Below, in pieces: positions 9,643-19,230 of a stretch of DNA of 64,000 nucleotides; position 1 is the stretch's first letter; the number at the start of each line of letters is the position of its first letter. The notes beneath the pieces are model-generated. The model made no database searches. It was not told the origin of the DNA and worked only from the letters and a program-made list of their open reading frames with translations. The translations under genes were made by a program, and so were the position numbers. This DNA comes from Saccharobesus litoralis (GTDB lineage Bacteria > Pseudomonadota > Gammaproteobacteria > Enterobacterales > Alteromonadaceae), in contig NZ_CP026604.1 of assembly GCF_003063625.1 (NCBI RefSeq), positions 1,302,001-1,366,000 on the forward strand, written 5' to 3'.

Positions 9643-9838
9643 TTTTGTGGGCGAGCATTTGCCTGCATGGATGCAGGTACTTAAGATTTGTCGGGAACAA
9701 AATCTTGTATGCTTGCAAAGCCTGCAAACCTTTCTGCCAAAATTAAATAACAACGACAGGCATCGTAAATTTTATCGTTTTTTGGGTATGGAGCTGCAAC
9801 ATGGTCGTGTCGCGATTCGCTGCGCTCAAGGCGACCTA
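9643..9838. repeat. Dispersed repeat, copy 2 (longer)
   Basis: The longer version of the element at 9183-9330. It has an internal hairpin (GCCTGCATGGATGCAGG) and, read on the minus strand, the segment TTTGCAGGCTTTGCAAGCAT, which matches the unit of the 42.4 kb tandem array. Its distal part (GCAACATGGTCGTGTCG) is found inverted at 56791-56833. Short frames here (9531-9746, 9647-9898) are by-products of the repeat, not genes. Confidence 0.75.
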
Positions 9839-10105
9839 AAATCTCTTCCGCTCATGTCATGCATAAATAATAAATTCACGCGTTCATTCGCACTTTAATT
9901 AATTTGAATCTAAAGTTATATGGGTAGCATTCAGTTAATGAACATAAACTCAAATTCAAAAAGCGAGGAGGAAACACTAGCAATCGCTCCATATCAAGTT
10001 CATTAGGTAAAGATTTTAAGCAGTTCGCAAAATTCAAAACGCAAGTAGCAAGATCACAGTAACCCCATCGTTACATTACTTATGGCTTAAAAATGAGGAT
10101 TCGTT

Positions 10106-10381
10106 ATGTATTTAGATTTAATTACCCCATCCATTACACAACAAGAAATACCACAAGATTGTCGTTTTATTGGTTACGGCATAATGAACAACAACCAATA
10201 TTTATTAGAGTTTGATCCTGATTTAGGCATGATCCAACAGGCTTGGGCCAATGCGCCACTACTTGCCTGCTCTTTTAAAGCTTATGAACAAGCCACAGTG
10301 ATAAAAAATAAGATAAGCCCCAAAGCGCAGTTATGCCGCATTTATGAAAATAAACTAAATCGGTATATTTTGCTTAGTTAA
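10106..10381 (+). CDS. Small hypothetical protein (91 aa)
   Basis: 91 residues (MYLDLITPSITQQEIPQDC...). A good ribosome-binding site, GAGGATTCGTT, directly precedes the ATG, which is the main support for expression. There is no signal peptide, membrane helix or recognisable motif; composition is that of a small soluble cytoplasmic protein with two cysteines. It stands alone between the repeat patch and the convergent TonB-receptor/lipoprotein genes, and a bidirectional hairpin (10565-10594) separates it from them. Function unknown. Confidence 0.6.
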   Translation: MYLDLITPSITQQEIPQDCRFIGYGIMNNNQYLLEFDPDLGMIQQAWANAPLLACSFKAYEQATVIKNKISPKAQLCRIYENKLNRYILLS

Positions 10382-10564
10382 TTCGCTGCCGTTCAACTAT
10401 TAACACCATAAGCTTAAAAAACTCTGTCAGATGCGCGACTAAAAAAACGCGTCTGGCAAGCAACGATTTAATAATTGAACACTGGGAAATAAGACAGGAA
10501 TTTAGATACCCATCCTCGTACCCAAACCTCAAACAAGCTGGTTTGCCAGCTTCGCTGGGCAAAC

Positions 10565-10594
10565 AAAAAAGCTAGGTATAAACCTAGCTTTTTT
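10565..10594. terminator. Bidirectional rho-independent terminator
   Basis: A perfect 13-bp stem (AAAAAAGCTAGGT with ACCTAGCTTTTTT) around ATAA, with A- and T-runs on both sides. It lies between the convergent 10106-10381 gene and the end of the lipoprotein gene at 10621. Confidence 0.9.
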
Positions 10595-10620
10595 AACAAC
10601 TAAATACCCATTACTTAGAG

Positions 10621-13494
10621 TTATTCAGTCACTTCAACAATCTCTATGTTATCTGCCACGAACGTTAATCCATTTGTAGGTGCAGGTAATACAAAACGAA
10701 GACTATTATCAGCATCTGCTAAACTATCTAACTCAGCCCCAATATCTTGCGCACCGGTAGAGTCGTTAAATTGCTGAATAGACCAACCATTAAACGTAAA
10801 TTCGTACTTTTTCCACGTACCTAGCGGCGCATCTAAAGCGATACTTTCCGAAATTTTGTTTTCAAATCTAGGGGCTGAACCTGTACGCGTACCTATAACC
10901 ATTTGAATAACATTGCCATCATTACCAGCTGGTAGTGCTAACGTTTTAGCCCAGAAAGACAACTTCCAAGTTTTGCTATCATCAGAGAATACTTGCTCGA
11001 CAACAGATCCTCCTGGCACGATTGGTGTGTATACAAAGTTCGTTCTATCACCAGTATGAGTAATTGAAGCAGCATCACCCAAACCATTACCGCTAGTACC
11101 ATCAGCAGCCATACGGTAATCATTTGCAACCAATACTGAATTCACTTCCGCGCCACGCCATTTCTGCCAACGAGTGGTCGCACCGCCTATTACGTCGCCA
11201 TTTGCTCCGCCAGCTCCATTTCTCATATAAGAAAAGTCACCATCGTAGCGGCTATCTTTACCTGCAAATGAGTTATATGCACAAGTCAAGTTTTCTACTA
11301 CATTGACCATAACATATTGATCTCTGCGCTCGGTTAATAAGTTATCGTTGGCATCTCGGTCATTATAATTTTCAAGGTCAAATGCTACTTTAAGCATGTC
11401 TCCCGGAACCGCTTCATTACCAACGCGAATACGATGGGCTTGAGCATTTCCGTCGCCATTTTCAACAACTAGTTTAGTTGCGGTAACATTCGCATCAAGA
11501 GATTCTGAGAAGAAGTTTATTGGTGCTTCTAAGTCTTTACCTTCCTCTGGGATCGCGGTGGGAATAATATCTGCAAAACTACACCGTGCCACATTAATAA
11601 CATAACCTGGATTTGCGTCATCAGTACTTTCAGCTAAGGTTGCACCGGCCAGCTCATCAGACACTTCAATTTTTGCTAAGTTTTTCACAGTTGGTCGCTC
11701 TTGCACTTCCAATGTAGTCGAAGCAGATACACCATCATACAATGTCGAAGTAGCAGTAATCGTAAACGTACCTAACTTAGTACCCGTTATGATGCCGTGC
11801 TCATCAACTGTGGCAACACCCGTACCATTTTCAATACTCCAAGTATAATTGCTATGATCAACTGCTCGAGGAACGACCAAAGCAGGAGTTGATGTAAAGG
11901 CAACTTTACCTGAACCTTTTACTCCTTCCGGCACAATATAAACCGGATCACCCGCCCCGATTGTTACCGCAGTGAGTGGCTCGGTATAAATCACTTCAAT
12001 CGCATCTGCAGCTAAGCGCGCCTCATCATATGTCGCAGATAATGTCGCTGTCCCTGACGCGGTCGCTTCAATAGCAGTCGGCATATCAGCACTTTCAACT
12101 AAGGTACCTGAGCCATTATCACCATCAATTAACGTCCAAGTGAAATCTGCTGTCGTAATATTCTGTAAAACATTAGCAGGCGTTAAACTAAAACTAGGCA
12201 CTTCACTTGAGCCAACTTCAATGTACAAAGGTCCATTCAACGCGATAGCGTCCACTGGGTTGTAAACCGTTATCGCAATATCTTGTGATAACACAGTACC
12301 GTCAATTGAATTTTTACTCGTCACACGTAAGGTGTAAGAGCCTTCAACTAAACCTTCAATCGATAGTGCTCTGCTACCATCATTCAATGTTTCTTCAACA
12401 ACCTTAGCTCCACTGGTATTTTCGCTTGCAGCAAAAACAACATTGCCATCAGCATCCAAAATTTCATAGCTGTAGTGGGCAAAGTTTAATGGGCGCGCAT
12501 CCGACGGAATTTGATTTAAAGCTATACGCTGTGATTGCTCCATACCTATATTAAAAGCGGCTTGCTGCGTATTTCCTGAAACTGCAGCCACTTCAAACCC
12601 TGTTTGCTTAGCATACACGGTTACGTTTGCTGTTTGCTCTGCTAGTTCACCCGCTTTATGAGTAACAGTAAGCGTAGCTGGAGCATCCGTTGGCGTAACA
12701 GACAAACCAATGATTTGACCATTAGCATCCACAGTAAAAATAGTTTCGTCTGATGATGTAAAGGTAAAGTCAGTTAACGGTAAATCAACCTTATCATCAC
12801 CTGAAAAAGTTAAAGCGACAGTGCTTGGTGTTCCTATTTCAGCAATATGGCCGACGTCTGCCGAACCTGAGTCATTATTGTGTAATACTGTGTTGTTAAT
12901 TGAAAAATCGGTCGGATCTTGTGGGCCACTATTAACCGTAAACTTAGCCGTTCTTAGGTTAGGGTTGGCTAGCATTTCAGTTTCTGTACAACGTGTAGGG
13001 AAGTTGCGGCTATCTTCACAATGCCATTCATAGCCATTGTCCACCCAATAGGTCAAAGTCAATTCGAGTTGATCACCATTCGCATGCATGTAGTCGGTAT
13101 TTATTTGATACAGGTCTAGCGTAAGCGTAGAGCCGTTTAACTTAACCGTGGTATCGCTTAGCCTATCTATTTCAAAGCTTTCACCGTTTACTGCAGCCGT
13201 TAATACTGTACTCGTATTATGCACACTATCGTTGCGAATAATAATATTGCTATTATCTTCGCCTTCAAGTGAAGCAATACCTTCTAGCAAATCAAAACGG
13301 GCATAACGATTTTCAACATCACTTGCAACTTTGACATCGTCTACTGCTGGAAAAACATATACACCAGCACTGGCTAAGCCTAAATCACTGCCATTTCGAC
13401 CGGGATTATAGCCTTCATCAGGACCACCACACGCAACTAATGTTGCACCAGCAATAGCGACGGCCATTGCATTTTTAATAAAGTTAGGTTTCAT
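10621..13494 (-). CDS. Ig-like surface lipoprotein paired with a TonB-dependent receptor
   Basis: 957 residues. I start at 13494 because GGAGAGTAGG stands immediately upstream and MKPNFIKNAMAV opens a lipoprotein signal with lipobox LVAC (Cys22); the frame is open 17 codons further. The middle has several bacterial Ig-like (BIG2-like) segments, for example VATVDEHGIITGTKLGTFTI. The last 150 residues form a beta-sandwich ending VADNIEIVEV, with GTWKKYEFTFNGW, like carbohydrate-binding galactose-binding-fold domains. It lies 82 bp downstream of the TonB receptor gene on the same strand, so the two are probably co-transcribed. By position it could act as the glycan-capturing partner, as SusD does in Bacteroidota, though it is not a SusD homologue. 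That role is inference. Confidence 0.75.
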   Translation of the reverse strand: MKPNFIKNAMAVAIAGATLVACGGPDEGYNPGRNGSDLGLASAGVYVFPAVDDVKVASDVENRYARFDLLEGIASLEGEDNSNIIIRNDSVHNTSTVLTAAVNGESFEIDRLSDTTVKLNGSTLTLDLYQINTDYMHANGDQLELTLTYWVDNGYEWHCEDSRNFPTRCTETEMLANPNLRTAKFTVNSGPQDPTDFSINNTVLHNNDSGSADVGHIAEIGTPSTVALTFSGDDKVDLPLTDFTFTSSDETIFTVDANGQIIGLSVTPTDAPATLTVTHKAGELAEQTANVTVYAKQTGFEVAAVSGNTQQAAFNIGMEQSQRIALNQIPSDARPLNFAHYSYEILDADGNVVFAASENTSGAKVVEETLNDGSRALSIEGLVEGSYTLRVTSKNSIDGTVLSQDIAITVYNPVDAIALNGPLYIEVGSSEVPSFSLTPANVLQNITTADFTWTLIDGDNGSGTLVESADMPTAIEATASGTATLSATYDEARLAADAIEVIYTEPLTAVTIGAGDPVYIVPEGVKGSGKVAFTSTPALVVPRAVDHSNYTWSIENGTGVATVDEHGIITGTKLGTFTITATSTLYDGVSASTTLEVQERPTVKNLAKIEVSDELAGATLAESTDDANPGYVINVARCSFADIIPTAIPEEGKDLEAPINFFSESLDANVTATKLVVENGDGNAQAHRIRVGNEAVPGDMLKVAFDLENYNDRDANDNLLTERRDQYVMVNVVENLTCAYNSFAGKDSRYDGDFSYMRNGAGGANGDVIGGATTRWQKWRGAEVNSVLVANDYRMAADGTSGNGLGDAASITHTGDRTNFVYTPIVPGGSVVEQVFSDDSKTWKLSFWAKTLALPAGNDGNVIQMVIGTRTGSAPRFENKISESIALDAPLGTWKKYEFTFNGWSIQQFNDSTGAQDIGAELDSLADADNSLRFVLPAPTNGLTFVADNIEIVEVTE

Positions 13495-13576
13495 CCTACT
13501 CTCCAAAATCTTTTTTGGAGCTTTGCTTAAACCAACGGCAAGCAAAGCCTCTCAATTTTTTTCAACGTTGAACGGT

Positions 13577-16500
13577 TTAGAAGTTAGCGCGAACACCAAA
13601 ACGGAAAATACGGCCGGTACGGTAAGCATGTGACAAATTGTCTCGATTAAAATTAGAGTCACTTTGTACATTACCATCGCGTAATGGGTTACCTTGTAAA
13701 TCAACAAAATCACGCGCACTTACAAAGTTGCGGATTGTTTCATCTAATAAGTTAGTCGCATTAAAAACAAAGCTAACATTTTTATTTAGGCGATATGACG
13801 CACTAAAATCTAAACGGTTAGTTGAGTCTTGCCAAAGCGTACACTTGTCACTACATTCAATTTCATTAATCAACTGTACACCTGTGTAGCGGCTTGCTAA
13901 ACGCACCATTAAGCCGTCTTTCTCCCAGAAAATAGTCGCGTTAGCAGAATGCTCTGGTGTGTAAGGTTGTGGGTTCCCAGCAAATTCAACGCCATCTGAA
14001 TTGAATGTCGGAGCGGATTCAGATTTTGAATACGTATAGTTAACACTAGCCCCTAAACCAGACCAAACTCCAGGTAAAAAGTCATAGTTTTGGGTATAAC
14101 TTAGCTCAAGGCCTTTTACTGTTGCCGTGGTATTTTCTATGGTTGATACAACCACTTCTTGACAGTTAAGCGGAACTGGTGCGATAGAAGAAGGGTTGTC
14201 ACCTTGATGAGAAATACGACGTGGCATACAACCATTTAACTCTGGTGTCTGCGCAACAGCACCATTTTCATCAAATTCCGCTGGTGTTAATAATTCCCAG
14301 AAACTATCTATGCCATCAAGATAGGCACTGTCGAGAATAACTTCTCCGTTCTCATCTCTATCATATTGTAAACGCTTGGTATCACGAATATCTGCGATTA
14401 CAAATGAGTCTGAAGTCTCTTGAGCAAAACCTTCCATATCTTTATAGAAAAGCGCAGCAGAAACGAGTCCTGATTCGTTAAAATACCACTCGTATGAAAT
14501 ATCTAAGTTATTTGACTCTAGTGGCTTTAAATATGGGTTACGAGCTGAGGCTTGTGTTGGACCGTCAAAAATATAATCTTGTTGAAAGTTAATACTTGGA
14601 CGCACATTGTCAAATGCCGGTCGAGACATGGTTTTTGACATACCAAAACGCGCAATGGTTTCGTCATCAATTGCCCAGTTTAAACTTAAGCTTGGCAATA
14701 AATTGTAATCCACTGTTGAAACTTGACCCACGCCAAATCGACTATTTGCTTGGCTATCGGCAACACCTAATGAAGGTTGAATGGTATTCGGGTTAGTCGA
14801 GCGGTCAGCCCACTCAATCATGCCACCTCGGTTTAAGTTTTCTTCATTTTTAAGTAAAACATACGAACCGTCGTCATTGTATTGCATCCATAATTTCAAG
14901 TTGTCATTACTTGCCACTAATTCAGTTGGGTCGACAAATTGTTGGAAGGTTCCGTTATGTAAACGTTCAACTGTTGCAGGCTTTGTTTCAAACATAAAGC
15001 GCCAATCGGCACACGTTTTAGCCGCTGGTAAGTCACCATATTGGTTATCATCTGCATTACGAATGGCTGCAGGGTCATCAGCAAAAGAGCATAAAGGCAA
15101 GTTTGTATTGGCTAATTGACGATGAACTAGCAAATCGTTGTAATCTAGCTGGCCGTTACCACCAGTATAGTTAAGTGCTTGGAACGCTTTAGAGTTACTT
15201 TCGGTTCGTACATAACGCACACCTATATTACCCGTCAATTCACCCTCTAGTAGCTCAAAATTAAGCTTGGTGTATAAAGCCGAGTTAGTTTGTTCTATTG
15301 AGCGCGTTTGGCCCGGACTACGGCGCAATCTTAGCTCACCTGGAGGCACAACTTCACCGGATTGCATTAATTCAAATACTGATAGCGGGTTAACCATACC
15401 CCAGCCATTAGGGATAAAATTGGTTCGATTATTATCAGGAACAATGCCATCCATAAAATCATTTACTGGAAAGCTATCGCTAGTTAATAAGTCTAAGTAG
15501 CTAATATTTAAGTTATCAACAAACTCGATATCGGCAGTAAAGTTATCGTCATTACCCAAAGTAGAGCTATTGAACGCTCTTAATTCTGAGTGTACGTCTT
15601 TCGCACGGTTTGACCATTTACCACCAAATTCTACGCTAGTGATAGTATCAAACCAGTCTACTGAGTAATCAAAATCTAAAAAGATAGATTTGTTTTCATC
15701 AACCGTCTCATCTTCAATTTGTTGCACTACTTGGAAGTGCAGTAAATTAGGGTCTAATACGTTACCATGGTTAGGCGCTTGTCCTTCTTTACGACCATTT
15801 GTACCTAAGTAATAGTCAAACAAACCATCACTGGTGACTAGATTACAGACGCCACCGGCACCACAATCATAACCTGTCGGATCCAATGTATGCCCGAAAG
15901 GATCGTCATTGGCACCTAGCTCATGAGGGATGGATTCACGTACATCGGCACCCATAACAAATGAATCTAGGTTAACAAATCCATTCGGCAACGAATAAGA
16001 ATCAGTTTTGGAGTAACCAATCATTAAATTGGCTTTTAAGTCATCAGAAAAGTTATGATCAATAGACAAAGTAGCAACTTTGTTTTCTGTTTCATTACCT
16101 GAAACTCGGCGATTAATTTTATAACGACCCGCGCGATGTAAGTGTGTTACTAACGTATTATCTTTAATGATGTGCCAGTCATCTTGCGGATCGACAATCG
16201 AGCGATCTTCACAATTAGCGCCTGGTGTACCCTCTGCCGCACAATTTAAATTATTATGCGGTATATTTTGCATTTGGATTGCGTTGTTATCTATTTCGAC
16301 TGTTTGTTTCGAGTAGTTAAGATCCAATTGGATATCAGTGTCTTCAGTTGGTCTAAACTGTAACCCCAGTGTGCCTGTCGTACGATCACGCTGGTTCATA
16401 ATATTACGATAGTAACTAAAACGCTGTGATAATGGCATTAGCAAGGTATTGCCTTCTACACCCAGCACATCCGACATCAACTCACCCGTGTAGTAATCAC

Positions 16501-17254
16501 GAGCGCGATCTGCACGAATACGTTCATTATTATTTTGATGTGCCCAGTTTGCTTCGTAGCGATCTTGACGCGTGCCCTGTGTTTCATCAGTAACCGTAAA
16601 TACAACACCAAAGGTTTCATCAAAAAACTTGCGAGAAAGGTTAAAAGAGGCACGATAATCATCATCGCCACTGTATTCGTTAAACCGAGCTTCTACGTTA
16701 GCGGTTGTTCTTTCATTATTTAAGTTCAGCGGTCGCACTGTTCTAAGTACAATGTTAGCGCCTAATGAGCCTTCATCTTGATCGGCTGCAGCCGTTTTTT
16801 GCACGTCAATAGATGACAAAATATCGGAGGAAAAGGTACTTAAATCGACGCTTTGATCAGAGGTTAAACTCCCTGGTTCACCATTACCGCCGCTGGTCAA
16901 CGCCATGCCATTTAAAGAAATTTGGTTTAATGACGAAGCTGTACCCCGCACCGAGATCCGTGAACCTTCACCATCGCTTTCCTGAACAGAGATACCTGTA
17001 ACACGTGATAATGCATCCGCGATATTTTGATCAGTTGATTTACCTACGTCTTCGGCATGAATTGAATCTACAACTCCACCTGCAAAGCGCTTGGCATTAA
17101 TTGCTTTTTTAAGGCTGGCTGCAAATCCAGTAACCTCAATTACTTCTGTGTCGTCTTCTTGCTTATTGTCAGCTTCAGCTGCAAAAGCTGATGTCGCCAT
17201 AAAGGCCGCAAAAAGCCCCGACGAAATAGCTGTTAATTTAAAATTGCGTGTCAT
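13577..17254 (-). CDS. TonB-dependent outer-membrane receptor
   Basis: 1225 residues. The start at 17254 has GGAG 8 nt upstream and gives a signal peptide ending AFAAEA; the frame is open 21 codons upstream. A TonB-box-like TEVIEVTG follows at about 31-38. The plug domain (about 50-180) carries ALSRVTGISVQESDGEGSRI, RG..LNQISLNGM and SSIDVQKTAAADQDEGSLG, typical of large marine carbohydrate-type receptors. The rest is a 22-strand-type barrel with FGMSKTMSRPAFDNVRP and a terminal FRFGVRANF. Expected role: energised uptake of oligosaccharides, probably from red-algal galactans judging by the carrageenase nearby and shared operator motifs. The substrate is inferred, not shown. A long leader of about 300 bp separates the coding start from the operator palindromes. 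Confidence 0.92.
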   Translation of the reverse strand: MTRNFKLTAISSGLFAAFMATSAFAAEADNKQEDDTEVIEVTGFAASLKKAINAKRFAGGVVDSIHAEDVGKSTDQNIADALSRVTGISVQESDGEGSRISVRGTASSLNQISLNGMALTSGGNGEPGSLTSDQSVDLSTFSSDILSSIDVQKTAAADQDEGSLGANIVLRTVRPLNLNNERTTANVEARFNEYSGDDDYRASFNLSRKFFDETFGVVFTVTDETQGTRQDRYEANWAHQNNNERIRADRARDYYTGELMSDVLGVEGNTLLMPLSQRFSYYRNIMNQRDRTTGTLGLQFRPTEDTDIQLDLNYSKQTVEIDNNAIQMQNIPHNNLNCAAEGTPGANCEDRSIVDPQDDWHIIKDNTLVTHLHRAGRYKINRRVSGNETENKVATLSIDHNFSDDLKANLMIGYSKTDSYSLPNGFVNLDSFVMGADVRESIPHELGANDDPFGHTLDPTGYDCGAGGVCNLVTSDGLFDYYLGTNGRKEGQAPNHGNVLDPNLLHFQVVQQIEDETVDENKSIFLDFDYSVDWFDTITSVEFGGKWSNRAKDVHSELRAFNSSTLGNDDNFTADIEFVDNLNISYLDLLTSDSFPVNDFMDGIVPDNNRTNFIPNGWGMVNPLSVFELMQSGEVVPPGELRLRRSPGQTRSIEQTNSALYTKLNFELLEGELTGNIGVRYVRTESNSKAFQALNYTGGNGQLDYNDLLVHRQLANTNLPLCSFADDPAAIRNADDNQYGDLPAAKTCADWRFMFETKPATVERLHNGTFQQFVDPTELVASNDNLKLWMQYNDDGSYVLLKNEENLNRGGMIEWADRSTNPNTIQPSLGVADSQANSRFGVGQVSTVDYNLLPSLSLNWAIDDETIARFGMSKTMSRPAFDNVRPSINFQQDYIFDGPTQASARNPYLKPLESNNLDISYEWYFNESGLVSAALFYKDMEGFAQETSDSFVIADIRDTKRLQYDRDENGEVILDSAYLDGIDSFWELLTPAEFDENGAVAQTPELNGCMPRRISHQGDNPSSIAPVPLNCQEVVVSTIENTTATVKGLELSYTQNYDFLPGVWSGLGASVNYTYSKSESAPTFNSDGVEFAGNPQPYTPEHSANATIFWEKDGLMVRLASRYTGVQLINEIECSDKCTLWQDSTNRLDFSASYRLNKNVSFVFNATNLLDETIRNFVSARDFVDLQGNPLRDGNVQSDSNFNRDNLSHAYRTGRIFRFGVRANF

Positions 17255-17566
17255 GTGGTGTCTCCACGTTTTCATACTTGTCATAGTTGTTTGTGTAAAC
17301 GGCTTTGGGAGCGGCAACTAGCTTTATCACTAAGCCTAGCTCTCGTATTGCAACTCGCGACTTTTCTAACAAAAAGACAATCGCTTGCTCACAATGTAAA
17401 ACCAATCTAAATCAAGCACAGAAATTTATCAATCTTGTAACAAAGCAGGGGGAATTGTTAAAAAAACGAAATGAACAGAAAAAAACTAAGCAGAAAAATC
17501 AATATTGGTATCGGTAACAAGCGAATTTTAGACCTTTTAAAGTCATATAAAAACGCCCAACCCCTT

Positions 17567-17583
17567 TAAACATCATATGTTTA
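17567..17583. promoter_or_regulatory. 17-bp operator candidate upstream of the TonB receptor
   Basis: TAAACATCATATGTTTA: 7-bp perfect arms around CAT. It has the same architecture as 3850-3866 and 21080-21096. It lies about 310 bp before the receptor's start codon on the minus strand. Confidence 0.6.
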
Positions 17584-17611
17584 CATAATTAAAACTTTTG
17601 GATTCGATGCG

Positions 17612-17628
17612 CATACATATGATGTTTA
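17612..17628. promoter_or_regulatory. Second, degenerate operator copy in inverted orientation
   Basis: CATACATATGATGTTTA keeps the right half ATGTTTA exactly and the left half with two mismatches. It lies 45 bp centre-to-centre from the site at 17567-17583, roughly four helical turns, so cooperative binding is possible. Confidence 0.4.
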
Positions 17629-17713
17629 AGTATAATAATTCGCCTACTACCCTGTAATTCAATATTCCTTGTTAATATTAAAAACCGCATTTTTAAGCCA
17701 AAAAAATCTATAA

Positions 17714-17735
17714 AAAGAGCAATCGATTGCTCTTT
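17714..17735. promoter_or_regulatory. Perfect 22-bp LacI-type palindrome
   Basis: AAAGAGCAATC followed by its exact reverse complement, with central CG as in LacI/GalR operators. It sits between the divergent TonB receptor (start 17254) and the EAL-HDOD gene (start about 17945), so it could control either. The left half matches the site at 3929-3946. The rest of 17255-17944 has no gene. Confidence 0.6.
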
Positions 17736-17944
17736 AAAACCGTATATCTAGCCTGAAGCGCAAAAAAAACAAACCACTTACTTTAAATGCCATTGGGATT
17801 GAGTCAGTATTAATTTGTTTGTAACTTTGCGGCCTTGATGTTGGAAAATATTGTGCAATTAGCTATGGTTAAAGGTGTCAGTTAACCTTAAGTTTTTTAA
17901 GGTTTTGTCGCTAATTGTTTTCGCTAATAAAAAGGTTTATACGC

Positions 17945-19168
17945 TTGATTAACACTTATGTGGCGCGCCACGCTATTTTAGACGCCTCATCCAATGTTAT
18001 TGGTTATGAGCTGCTATTTAGAGATGGTGAAAATAATAGTTTCCCAATTGGTATGTGTGATGAAACCGCAACATCTAAACTGTTATCTCAAAACCACCTC
18101 ACACAAGATCTCGATGAAGTCACACAGGGTAAAAAAGCTTTTATCAATTTTACCTCCGAAACCCTAATTGAACGCTTCCCTCGTTCATTAGACCCCAAGT
18201 TAATCGTAATTGAGATTTTAGAACGAGCAGATGCAAGCGCTAAGCTATTGTTTAATATTAAAAAGCTTAAGCAACAAGGCTATACACTCGCGTTAGATGA
18301 TCATGATTTTGATCCCAAGTGGCAACGCTTTTACCCCTACATAGATATCATTAAAGTCGACATTCAAGATTTCAATGTATTACAAATAGCTAAATTTATT
18401 AAAAACTTACCTCAGCAAAACTTTACCCTGTTAGCTGAACGTATAGAAACCCATGAAGAGTTTGAGCGCTTTAAAATGATGGGCTTTAGCCTGTTTCAGG
18501 GTTTTTATTTTTCTAAGCCCGAGTTGGTGAAAGGTAAAGATCTTGCCAGTAATAAACTCAGTTTATTGCAACTGCTCGCTTCTGCCAGCCAACCCGATAT
18601 TAACATTAAAGATATTAGCCAAATTGTTGAGCGCGATGTGGCCTTGTCGTATAAATTGCTGCGTTTCGTCAATAGCTCAGGGTTTGCGCATCAACAAAAA
18701 ATATCGTCACTGAAACAAGCTCTGGCCTATATTGGCGAAACCGAGCTAAGAAAGTTTATTTCGCTGTTAGCCATGGCCGATTTAAATGATGATAAGTCCA
18801 ATGAGCTGTTAAATATGTCGATGATCCGTGCACGTTTTTGTGACTTAGTTGCTCAAAAAAGCCAAGGAAAAGTCAGTACGCAGAGTGCATTTTTAACCGG
18901 TATGTTTTCTTTGGTTGACGCTATGCTTGATCAAAAAATGGATAGCATACTAGCCAAAATCCCTATTTTAGATGAAATTAAAAGCGCACTCACTGAACGT
19001 AAAGGCCGCTTAGCCGCCTGTTTACACCTAACTCAACATATTGAACAAGGCCACTGGGAACAAGCAGAGGCACTCAGTATAAAACTCGGGTTAAATATGC
19101 AAACCACCAACGAAATATTCTTAGCTTCGATTAAATGGGCAGATACGCTGCAATTGCAGCAGGAGTAA
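17945..19168 (+). CDS. EAL-HDOD (YuxH/CSL-type) signalling protein, probably catalytically inactive EAL
   Basis: About 407 residues. No ATG fits; I choose TTG 17945, which gives MINTYVARHAILD, the usual start of this family, with AAAGG about 10 nt upstream (TTG 17915 is the alternative). Residues 1-200 are EAL-like but degenerate: the signature Glu-Ala-Leu reads EIL (VIEILERAD), and the DDFG-type motif reads LDDHDFDPKW, so c-di-GMP hydrolysis is doubtful. Residues 200-395 form an HDOD domain (VERDVALSYKLLRFVNSSGF, then LKQALAYIGETELRKFISLL). Such proteins couple stress or c-di-GMP signals to output pathways. It is divergent from the TonB receptor and convergent with the GNAT-nitrilase gene. 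Confidence 0.85.
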   Translation: MINTYVARHAILDASSNVIGYELLFRDGENNSFPIGMCDETATSKLLSQNHLTQDLDEVTQGKKAFINFTSETLIERFPRSLDPKLIVIEILERADASAKLLFNIKKLKQQGYTLALDDHDFDPKWQRFYPYIDIIKVDIQDFNVLQIAKFIKNLPQQNFTLLAERIETHEEFERFKMMGFSLFQGFYFSKPELVKGKDLASNKLSLLQLLASASQPDINIKDISQIVERDVALSYKLLRFVNSSGFAHQQKISSLKQALAYIGETELRKFISLLAMADLNDDKSNELLNMSMIRARFCDLVAQKSQGKVSTQSAFLTGMFSLVDAMLDQKMDSILAKIPILDEIKSALTERKGRLAACLHLTQHIEQGHWEQAEALSIKLGLNMQTTNEIFLASIKWADTLQLQQE

Positions 19169-19191
19169 CCTATACAAGGTGGTTTAGATTA

Positions 19192-19214
19192 AAAAGGGAG
19201 TTAAACTCCCTTTT
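19192..19214. terminator. Bidirectional terminator between convergent genes
   Basis: Stem AAAAGGGAG with CTCCCTTTT around TTAAA, between the EAL-HDOD gene (ends 19168) and the GNAT-nitrilase gene (ends 19231 on the minus strand). Confidence 0.85.
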
Positions 19215-19230
19215 AACACAACTTAACTGT

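Noticed and set aside
9531-9898. Two short frames (71 and 83 aa)
   Set aside because: They lie inside dispersed repeats and overlap each other; no ribosome-binding site or recognisable protein.
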